From contig NZ_PQGG01000010.1 of assembly GCF_002915595.1 (NCBI RefSeq), positions 69,501 to 133,500 of the forward strand: a stretch of DNA of 64,000 bases, read 5' to 3'. Every line of letters begins with the position of its first letter. Position 1 is the stretch's first letter. The stretch is from Zhongshania marina (GTDB lineage Bacteria > Pseudomonadota > Gammaproteobacteria > Pseudomonadales > Spongiibacteraceae). The position numbers and the translations under genes are program-made. The notes under the pieces are model-generated. The model saw only the letters and a list, made by a program, of their open reading frames with translations, did not search any database and had not been told where the DNA came from. Positions 55,966 through 62,494 of this stretch are shown here, in pieces.

Positions 55966-56831
55966 ACTTCCTTATGCTTTAGTACCAAGACCCCGCCTAA
56001 TACCACGCAGGCAATCCCCATTAGCGTTATCGGGTCGGGAATATGATCCCACACCAGCCAATCCAACAAGCCACTAAACACCACCCCAAAATAACTGATT
56101 GGCGCCAAAGCCGCCGCCGACACATAGCGGTAGGCCAAGGTGTACATAACAAAACTTAAATAGATCACAACGCCCATATACAACAAACCCGGCCATGCGG
56201 ACACAGGTATGGGGCTGTAATTCCAAAGAAAGAACGGCAGGCTAAACAGCAAAGAAATACTAAAATAATAAAATAAAATACGATTCTGAGGTTCGTGCTG
56301 TGCCAGTACTCGGGTGCTCACCATCGATATGGCCAAACCCAGGCCCGACAGCAATGCCAGTAAATGCCACACACTTAGGCCGTCAAAATCCGGCTTTAAC
56401 ACTAATACTATGCCGACAAAGCCGACGAGCAAGGGCGGCCACGTCGCACGGCGCACACGCTGACTAAACCACAAAAATAAAATCAGCGGCACCATCAAAG
56501 GCGCAGATGAACGCAGCAAGGTCGCCTCAACTAAGGTAATTTTACTGAGCGCAAGATAATACAAATAGAAGCACGCACAACCGCTCACACCCCGCACAAA
56601 ATGCAACTTCGGACGCGAAGTAGCTAACCCTGAGCGCCCCGCCCGCAACACCGCCGGCAAGGCAAACAGAAAACTAATGCCATACTGAACAAGCACAATT
56701 GCGGAGACATGCACCTCCTGCGACACGTGCTTACCCACCGCAGCTACTGTGCTAGAAAAAAACACCGTCACCAAAGACAGCAATAAGCCGGTCAGTAATT
56801 GTTTTCGTTCTAGGGTTAATGGCAAAACCAA
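55947..56831 (-). CDS. EamA/DMT family transporter
   Basis: A 294-residue drug/metabolite transporter with ten predicted helices in two EamA halves. The N-terminal LLLSLVTVFFSSTVAAVGKHV, the arginine-rich loop GRSGLATSRPKLHFVRG, LVEATLLRSSAPLMVPLILFLW and, in the second half, LAYRYVSAAALAPISYFGVVF are typical. Substrate unknown (amino-acid or metabolite efflux is usual). It converges with batD and is separated from the HvfA-like gene by 177 bp in which nothing certain was seen. Confidence 0.88.
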   Translation of the reverse strand: MVLPLTLERKQLLTGLLLSLVTVFFSSTVAAVGKHVSQEVHVSAIVLVQYGISFLFALPAVLRAGRSGLATSRPKLHFVRGVSGCACFYLYYLALSKITLVEATLLRSSAPLMVPLILFLWFSQRVRRATWPPLLVGFVGIVLVLKPDFDGLSVWHLLALLSGLGLAISMVSTRVLAQHEPQNRILFYYFSISLLFSLPFFLWNYSPIPVSAWPGLLYMGVVIYLSFVMYTLAYRYVSAAALAPISYFGVVFSGLLDWLVWDHIPDPITLMGIACVVLGGVLVLKHKEVPATSN

Positions 56832-57008
56832 ACTCTCAATAGCGTAAATTTGAGGCGAAGCTAAGGCCTACCGCCATGCTTTGCGCCGCGACACTATAAT
56901 GAGCCTAATTGACATTGGCTAGTAAGTAAGCAAAAAATCAGAACAGGAGGGCGCAGATCCAAACCCCTTTACCTTAGCAAAGAGGCCGGACCTAACGGGG
57001 TCTAGCAG

Positions 57009-57194
57009 TTACTTCTTATCAGCGCCACATTTAGCTTCGCCGCACTTACCTTCTTTAGCAGCTTTGTCTGCGCCGCACTTCGCTTCGCCACACTTGCCTT
57101 CTTTCGCCGCTTTATCTGCACCGCACTTGGCTTCGCCACACTTACCTTCGGTAGATTTTTTCTCAGCGCCACACTTCGCTTCGCCGCATTTGCC
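57009..57194 (-). repeat. Tandem repeat encoding EGKCGEAKCG units
   Basis: The 3' part of the HvfA-like gene consists of four copies of an approximately 48-base unit with near-identical DNA sequence (16 residues each, the last shortened). Internal duplication is the likely origin, and copy number may vary between strains. Confidence 0.85.
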
Positions 57195-57338
57195 TTCTGC
57201 GTCTTTTGCGTAATCAGCAAGCTGATAGCCGCTGCTCATTACTTTCGCCGCAAAGGGGTTGGTATCTGCAACGGCAACTGAAGCCATTGAAGACGCTAGC
57301 ATGGCCGCACCGAGGGCCGTCATCGCAGTATTTTTCAT
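57009..57338 (-). CDS. hvfA: HvfA-type (EGKCG repeat) secreted metallophore precursor peptide
   Basis: A 109-residue precursor. An N-terminal Sec signal peptide (cleavage near VAVAD, residue 24) is followed by TNPFAAKVMSSGYQLADYAK, the conserved leader of HvfA-like proteins, and then four tandem units of EGKCGEAKCG with AEKKST or ADKAAK spacers. The eight cysteines (51, 56, 67, 72, 83, 88, 99, 104) are the only ones. In characterised relatives (HvfA, bufferins) the EGKCG cysteines are turned into oxazolone/thioamide or related copper-binding groups by HvfB (MNIO, DUF692) with HvfC. Those enzyme genes are not adjacent here. AAGGTG precedes the ATG. Divergent from the DoxX gene. Confidence 0.87.
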   Translation of the reverse strand: MKNTAMTALGAAMLASSMASVAVADTNPFAAKVMSSGYQLADYAKDAEGKCGEAKCGAEKKSTEGKCGEAKCGADKAAKEGKCGEAKCGADKAAKEGKCGEAKCGADKK

Positions 57339-57423
57339 TGTGTCATCACCTTATTTAATAAATTAAAAGATCAAATTGGCCGCTTTAGGGCGACGCTGCC
57401 TATAAGAGAATCAACAATCCAAA

Positions 57424-57489
57424 GTGTTACATCACAGAGAAAATAAATTTATTCCACGTGATGTGTAACAAGATTTATCGCTACACGTC
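57424..57489. promoter_or_regulatory. Divergent regulatory region with ECF-type promoter motif
   Basis: Toward the DoxX gene, TGTAAC (57464-57469) is followed after exactly 16 bases by CGTC (57486-57489), the form of an ECF sigma promoter. Toward the HvfA-like gene GTAACAC occurs on the minus strand (57424-57430), with no equally good -10. The two -35-like motifs are embedded in an inverted repeat (TGTTACATCAC facing GTGATGTGTAACA). An ECF sigma gene lies about 780 bp downstream, so control of this divergon by it is likely. Confidence 0.6.
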
Positions 57490-57568
57490 TTAAGGCATGA
57501 ACATGCACCACGATTACCGTCAGCAAAGAACAGTTGCGCAATCGTGACCTCTATACGGAGCAAACCCC

Positions 57569-58180
57569 ATGGTAGATTTTTTTAGCAAAATTCGCGGTCT
57601 ACTCGACACGCTTGGTCGACTGGCAACACCACTTGACGGCCTACCCGCCTTGGCGCTGCGCCTATATTTGGTGCCGGTATTTTGGATGGCCGGCAGTAGT
57701 AAAATGATGCATTTTGCCGATACTGCGCAATGGTTTGGCAATAGCGACTGGGGGCTTGGGCTTCCCTTTCCCTACCTGATGGCCTTTCTGGCAACAGCAG
57801 CGGAGCTCGGCGGCGCCGTATTGTTACTGCTGGGCTTGGCGACCCGCTGGATTTCTATTCCACTGGCGGTAACCATGATTGTTGCAGCCACCACCGTACA
57901 TTGGCATAACGGCTGGCAAGCCATTGCCGACGCCAGCGCACCCTTTGCGAATGAGCGCGTCGTCGATTCTGTTGAAAAACTATCTGCCGCCCGCTCGCTA
58001 TTGGAAGCCCACGGCAACTACGACTGGCTAAGTTCCAGCGGCAATTTTGTGGTACTAAACAATGGGATTGAATTCGCGGTCACTTACTTAGTCATGCTGT
58101 TGGCACTGATAACGATGGGTGGCGGTAGATATGTCAGCGCGGATTATTGGCTGTATCGCGCATTTAACAAGGCCAAATGA
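57569..58180 (+). CDS. DoxX family membrane protein (HvfX-like)
   Basis: A 203-residue inner-membrane protein with four main hydrophobic segments. PALALRLYLVPVFWMAGSSKM is the DoxX start, then GLPFPYLMAFLATAAELGGAVLLLLGLATRW, LAVTMIVAATTVHWHNGWQAI and a final helix near TYLVMLLALITMGGG. DoxX proteins with an extra loop of this kind recur in HvfA/bufferin loci and are called HvfX there; the role (perhaps redox or quinone-linked) is unknown. ATG with CGGAGC upstream. It is divergent from the HvfA-like gene and precedes the ECF sigma gene by 91 bp. Confidence 0.88.
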   Translation: MVDFFSKIRGLLDTLGRLATPLDGLPALALRLYLVPVFWMAGSSKMMHFADTAQWFGNSDWGLGLPFPYLMAFLATAAELGGAVLLLLGLATRWISIPLAVTMIVAATTVHWHNGWQAIADASAPFANERVVDSVEKLSAARSLLEAHGNYDWLSSSGNFVVLNNGIEFAVTYLVMLLALITMGGGRYVSADYWLYRAFNKAK

Positions 58181-58271
58181 GCAATTAATTTAGACGCTAA
58201 TGCAGTGAACAGTTGCCTGCAGGCAGTGGGATCAGAGACACTTAGGACTTAATCATAGTTTGGATTAATCT

Positions 58272-58886
58272 GTGTCTCAGCCCATCGACGATCAACAGCT
58301 TATTGCCCGCCTCAAAACTGGGGATAATTTAGCCTTTAAAGAGCTCATTAGCCGCTATCATCAAAAGCTGCTCATTGTAGCGAGGGCGATCGCCGGTGAC
58401 GTATTTGCAGAGGATGTCACTCAAGAGGCGTGGGCATCGATCTACAAAGCGATTGGCAAATTTGAAAGTCGCTCCAGTCTGTCTACGTGGATGATTCAGA
58501 TTGTGAGCAATGAGGCGAAATCGCGACTGCGTCGCGAAAAACGCCACAGCAGTTTTGGCGACATCGACGAGGTGCGTCCAGAAATTGATGCAGAATGCTT
58601 TAACGACAACGGCCACTGGGTGAACCCACCCTCGCACTGGGATATTAATACACCAGAGCTGATGCTTCAGGAGGATCAATTAAGACACTGTATTGAACAC
58701 ACTTTGACGCTATTGCCCGAAAACCAAAAAGCAGTATTTTTACTGCGTGATGTTGAGCAAGCCAGTTTGGAGGAAATTGCCGACCTGCTAACGCTCAGCG
58801 AGGCCAATGTCCGAGTGATTCTGCACCGTGCGCGATTGCAACTTATGAAAATCATTAACCATTATCAGGAGACCGGAGAATGCTGA
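58272..58886 (+). CDS. ECF-type RNA polymerase sigma factor
   Basis: A 204-residue extracytoplasmic-function sigma factor. Region 2: FKELISRYHQKLLIVARAIAG, DVFAEDVTQEAWASIYKAI and SSLSTWMIQIVSNEAKSRLRR; region 4: LLPENQKAVFLLRDVEQASL then EEIADLLTLSEANVRVILHR. The linker (about residues 95-135) is longer than the minimum. GTG start with weak ribosome-binding sequence. It overlaps the zinc-finger anti-sigma gene by 7 bp, a classical sigma/anti-sigma pair, and lies downstream of the DoxX gene, so it probably regulates the HvfA-DoxX divergon. Confidence 0.93.
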   Translation: MSQPIDDQQLIARLKTGDNLAFKELISRYHQKLLIVARAIAGDVFAEDVTQEAWASIYKAIGKFESRSSLSTWMIQIVSNEAKSRLRREKRHSSFGDIDEVRPEIDAECFNDNGHWVNPPSHWDINTPELMLQEDQLRHCIEHTLTLLPENQKAVFLLRDVEQASLEEIADLLTLSEANVRVILHRARLQLMKIINHYQETGEC

Positions 58887-59131
58887 ACTGCAAGCAATTT
58901 ACCGATCTAGCCAGCGATCATATCGACCTCCAGCGCACCGGCTGGAAACGTGTTGAGATTCGTTTGCACCTGATGATTTGTCGCCACTGCCGACGTTTTA
59001 GTCGTCACCTCGACCGCAGTCGCCAAACAGGTGCCGCTATTGCCGAACAACTTTGGCGCAGCGATTCAGAGCAGAGCGAGGCGATTTTTTCGAAAATCAT
59101 TCCGTCACCACCAAGTGACAAAGCCCCGTAA
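58880..59131 (+). CDS. Small zinc-finger anti-sigma factor
   Basis: An 83-residue protein with a ZAS-like zinc site: an early Cys (C4 in MLNCKQF) and HLMICRHC, giving the H-x3-C-x2-C spacing of anti-sigma zinc fingers. There is no transmembrane segment, so it should be a soluble cytoplasmic sensor, of the kind that releases its sigma factor on metal or thiol stress. The ATG overlaps the sigma gene by 7 bp with GGAG upstream. The basic C-terminal half (FSRHLDRSRQTGAAIAEQLW) is unassigned. Confidence 0.85.
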   Translation: MLNCKQFTDLASDHIDLQRTGWKRVEIRLHLMICRHCRRFSRHLDRSRQTGAAIAEQLWRSDSEQSEAIFSKIIPSPPSDKAP

Positions 59132-59151
59132 ATCCACCACCAGAATCAAGA

Positions 59152-60387
59152 CTAGGCCGCAGGCAAATACACTCTGAATTCAGCGCCTGCGCCTTCATCA
59201 CCAAGCAGCTTCACTCGACCTTCGTGCTCGTCGAGTATGCGCCGACAAATTGCCAAGCCAATGCCGTTACCCTCGTACTCCTGCTCATTGTGCAAACGCT
59301 CAAAGACCCCAAAAATACGGTTGCTATACTGCCTAGCAATGCCGATGCCGTTGTCGCGAATATAAAATCCAAACTCGCCACTGTCGCAGTCGTCAAGGCT
59401 GCCAAACTCAATTTTAGGCGACTCTTGGTCGCGACTAAATTTAATCGCGTTTTCTAATAGCTCCGATATCAACTTGCTCAAATGTCCAATTGGCACCCTG
59501 ACATTGGCATTAAATGTGTCTCTCTGCAGAACTATATTGTATTTTTTCAGGTCGGTTTCGTTTTGTGAAATCGCTTGCTCTAAAGCCTCATCAAGTGATG
59601 CCGGAGTCACATCGGCGACGGTTTGCAGCAGCGAGTATTCACGCAAATCATCAATCATCGATGTGGTACGTTTAGCCGAGGTCACCATCATGCTCAACCA
59701 TTTTTCTTCGTCTTCTGCCAAACGATCGTTTAAACGGTCTGCCAATAATTCACCAAATACGGCAATGGAACGCAGCGGCTCTTTGATGTCCCGCGAGGTA
59801 ACCATCGCATATTGCTCTAGAGCTGTGTTTGAGCGCTCGAGCGAGGCATGATTCTGCTCCAGCAGGGTCTTCATAACTCGCGTTTCAGCAAGCTCATCGG
59901 TACGCTCATCTACTACTTGGCGCAGATCCCGCGACAAGCGCTCTACTTCTGCGCGCTGTTTAATATTATCCGCCACCTCGTCGCGCAGCTTCTGATTCAA
60001 GTCCAGTAATTGCTGATTGCTGGGTATTGCCAAGGCTTTTGGAATCAAAGGCCACACTACGATAGCCGTGCCCACCGAGGCAATCGCGGTAATTAATTTC
60101 ACAATACCGCTCAGCCAATAAGCGCCGTGCCAAACATTAAAAATATTGATGAGGTGGGTCGCGCCGCAGGCGAAAATAAAAATCGCAAACATCACGAACA
60201 TAAAATTAAATTTTAAGTCTTCGCGTTTGCGGACTAGGTACACCAAGGCAACCGGAATGGTGAAGTAGGCTATGGTAATGAGTACATCACTGGTGACATG
60301 CAAACGCACTAAGTCATCGTTCCACAGATAACAATGCCCATGCGGCGGCATTTCTGGGCCCAGCAAGAAGTTCATAAAATCTGACAT
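59152..60387 (-). CDS. Ethylene receptor (ETR1)-like membrane sensor kinase lacking the phosphoacceptor histidine
   Basis: A 411-residue membrane protein. After MPPHGHCYLWNDDLVRLH come three helices homologous to the ethylene-binding domain: D34, Y41, I44, P45, I71, C74 and H78 match ETR1 D25, Y32, I35, P36, I62, C65 and H69 with a constant offset of nine. A coiled coil (about 125-190) leads to a dimerisation domain whose H-box reads VTSRDIKEPLR: arginine R199 (codon at 59791-59793) replaces the histidine. The ATPase domain is intact: N-box ELLENAIKFS, DNGIGIA and GNGIGLAI. ATG at 60387 is preferred to a GTG eight codons upstream. No response regulator is adjacent. Confidence 0.9.
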   Translation of the reverse strand: MSDFMNFLLGPEMPPHGHCYLWNDDLVRLHVTSDVLITIAYFTIPVALVYLVRKREDLKFNFMFVMFAIFIFACGATHLINIFNVWHGAYWLSGIVKLITAIASVGTAIVVWPLIPKALAIPSNQQLLDLNQKLRDEVADNIKQRAEVERLSRDLRQVVDERTDELAETRVMKTLLEQNHASLERSNTALEQYAMVTSRDIKEPLRSIAVFGELLADRLNDRLAEDEEKWLSMMVTSAKRTTSMIDDLREYSLLQTVADVTPASLDEALEQAISQNETDLKKYNIVLQRDTFNANVRVPIGHLSKLISELLENAIKFSRDQESPKIEFGSLDDCDSGEFGFYIRDNGIGIARQYSNRIFGVFERLHNEQEYEGNGIGLAICRRILDEHEGRVKLLGDEGAGAEFRVYLPAA

Positions 60388-60553
60388 GTCAGTAATCCAT
60401 TTTTTGTACACGTGTATTCGTGTTGCCTTCGAGGCAATAGCCTACGAATTCAAATACACAGTTATATCAAGCTAAACGCCAATGCAACACTGTGAATTTC
60501 ACTTAGGCCAGTCTAAATCTGTGATATTCCGGCCTTTCTAGAGGCTGTTCACG

Positions 60554-61168
60554 CTAATTATTTGGCACACTGCAGCAACTGCTATCTTGCTCTGGGTATT
60601 TTGCGGTTACGTCTTTATACACCGACTGGATTTGCGGCAGGTCACTAGATAAGTCGCCGCTAGGATGATACTCCGGAGCCAGCAAAACGGTTCTTTTTGC
60701 GTAATCTAGCTGCGCGGCAATAATCGGAACCCCAGCACCAGCGGCAATGTGATAAAAACCGCCCTTCCACTCAGCCACTTTGCTCCGGGTGCCCTCAGGT
60801 GCAATTATCAATACCATATCGTCGGTTTCCTTAAATAAGTCCACCATCTGGGCCACAAAATTATGATGGCTGCCCCGCTCCACTGCGACGCCACCAAGCC
60901 AGCGCAATAGGCGCCCCAGTAAGCCTTTAAATATGCTGTCTTTAGCCATAAAACGCGCCTGCCGACCAAGGGCTGCGCCAATTACCACCATGAGGAAAAA
61001 ATCCCAATTACTGGTGTGTGGCGCCACAATCATGACGTATTTACGCGCAGTGGGTTGCTGCCGTTCAAACCGCCAGCCCCTCAATGCAAACAAGCCTCCC
61101 ACTGCGCCACGTACTAATTTCAGTAAAAAAGGGTAATGACAAATGGTTTTCCGCTGAGATACAGACAT
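60554..61168 (-). CDS. Lysophospholipid acyltransferase-like protein (PlsC family)
   Basis: A 204-residue acyltransferase of the 1-acylglycerol-3-phosphate acyltransferase superfamily. The catalytic HX4D motif is in VAPHTSNWDFFLM, the second motif in FMAKDSIFK, and the PEGTR block in LIIAPEGTRSK followed by EWKGGFYHIAAGAGVPII. Proteins of this short type act on lysophospholipids or related glycerol lipids at the inner membrane; the exact acceptor is unknown. The ATG at 61168 is chosen, though its ribosome-binding sequence is weak and a GTG at 61201 is also possible. Confidence 0.85.
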   Translation of the reverse strand: MSVSQRKTICHYPFLLKLVRGAVGGLFALRGWRFERQQPTARKYVMIVAPHTSNWDFFLMVVIGAALGRQARFMAKDSIFKGLLGRLLRWLGGVAVERGSHHNFVAQMVDLFKETDDMVLIIAPEGTRSKVAEWKGGFYHIAAGAGVPIIAAQLDYAKRTVLLAPEYHPSGDLSSDLPQIQSVYKDVTAKYPEQDSSCCSVPNN

Positions 61169-61360
61169 CACACACTCACGAATTCTTATTCTATTTACCA
61201 CGTCGCTGCTTTAGCCGCGCCTTATGATTCAAGCAGATATTACACAAAAGATAGACAATGCGCTTGCCGCCCCTGCTCCGCTCCTCTATTCTGAAAAAAA
61301 CACACGGTGCCAACAGCTCTAAGCGCCGTTGAGAATAATACCGACACATAGAGTCCACAC

Positions 61361-62494
61361 TTGCTAATACGCCAATACATCTTATTTAGCCTGCTCTCGC
61401 TAGCGGCGCAAGTCTGTCTTTCCAATACGACCGCGATTGACGCCCCTGACGATAATAGACTGCAGCTGCTACACAGTCGCTATGCTGCATTTCCAGTGAA
61501 TAAGCGCTACACCGACACCGCCTTACAGGGCGACGGCTACGCCTTTTTAAACGACAACGACCGCCTCTTAGATAAGCTTAAAAATATTTATGATGAGGGA
61601 CTGGCACTACAAGGTCGATCTAGGGGCCTATTAGTCATTCCAGGTGATGAAGTCGCGCTGGTGGAACAATTAGAACGTGCGGCAGATGACAAAACCAGCT
61701 TTGCCGCCGGCGGGCACTTCGCCCTACTCACCAAAAATAAGAATTGGATTATTGTTGGCGGCTCAGAATTTACCGGCAGCGGTCGCTTTATCTACGACGA
61801 AGACGATGCCACCCGCCTGCGATTTGCCACTGTTGTTGGCCTGTTTTCATTTGGCCAACTGCAGTCCCATATGGACGTTTCTGCACTGTGGACGAACTAT
61901 CTCGGTGTGAATCACCGCTTTCAGTTTGACGCAATGCCCAACACACATTTTGGCATCACCACTAAAATTCAAAACATCAGCGTTATCGAACGCAGTATTT
62001 CCGTTTCAGAGTACGAAGAAAGTAAGCTTTTCGACCGAGGCAGAGATATCAATAACAATATTCAACTCAATGCCGACTTAGGCGTAGAACATTATGCAGG
62101 GCCCTGGACACTTGGCCTACAAATTGACGATATATACCAGCAGAGCATGAAGGGCGTTGAGGGCACGATTTACCAACAGCGCAGCCGCATCAGCAGCAAT
62201 ATCATTTATACCAATAGCTGGACCAGTTTACAGCTAAGCGCAGACCTGACCCCACAAAAGGGTTTTGGGGAGCTTAACTCACGCCGACGCTATGAGCTAA
62301 GCACCATACTCCCCGTAAGTAATAGAGTCGATATTGTGCTCGGATACCAGTGGTTTGACAGCGACAATGATTCCGACCTGCCCTCTGCGGGTCTCCGCTA
62401 CCGCCTCGGCGAGTTACTTAGAATTGACGCGCAATTTAGCTACGCGGGACCACGGGAGTTTGGCGGCGGAGTTAGTCTGCAACTCCCGCTTTAG
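61361..62494 (+). CDS. Predicted outer-membrane beta-barrel protein (possibly TraF_2-like)
   Basis: A 377-residue exported protein. An N-terminal signal peptide (LIRQYILFSLLSLAAQVCLS) is followed by a soluble helical stretch (about 70-110) and then alternating amphipathic strands rich in aromatic ends (WTNYLGVNHRFQFD, WTLGLQIDDIYQ, SSNIIYTNSWTSLQLSADL), finishing with GGGVSLQLPL, which looks like a barrel closing strand. It loosely resembles the TraF_2 outer-membrane family, which is often mislabelled as conjugal transfer protein; there are no conjugation genes here. Translation would begin at a TTG with poor ribosome-binding sequence. Its end overlaps the GMC gene by 23 bp, convergently. Confidence 0.65.
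   Translation: MLIRQYILFSLLSLAAQVCLSNTTAIDAPDDNRLQLLHSRYAAFPVNKRYTDTALQGDGYAFLNDNDRLLDKLKNIYDEGLALQGRSRGLLVIPGDEVALVEQLERAADDKTSFAAGGHFALLTKNKNWIIVGGSEFTGSGRFIYDEDDATRLRFATVVGLFSFGQLQSHMDVSALWTNYLGVNHRFQFDAMPNTHFGITTKIQNISVIERSISVSEYEESKLFDRGRDINNNIQLNADLGVEHYAGPWTLGLQIDDIYQQSMKGVEGTIYQQRSRISSNIIYTNSWTSLQLSADLTPQKGFGELNSRRRYELSTILPVSNRVDIVLGYQWFDSDNDSDLPSAGLRYRLGELLRIDAQFSYAGPREFGGGVSLQLPL

Noticed and set aside
57002-57220. Second minus-strand open frame with repeated KKAS/AKRS units
   Set aside because: It is a frame-shifted reading of the same 48-base repeats as the HvfA-like gene, has no signal peptide and lacks a ribosome-binding site.
61361-62494. Evidence for a conjugative element from a TraF-like barrel
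   Set aside because: Only weak likeness to a family whose name is historical; no relaxase, type IV secretion or other transfer gene is present.
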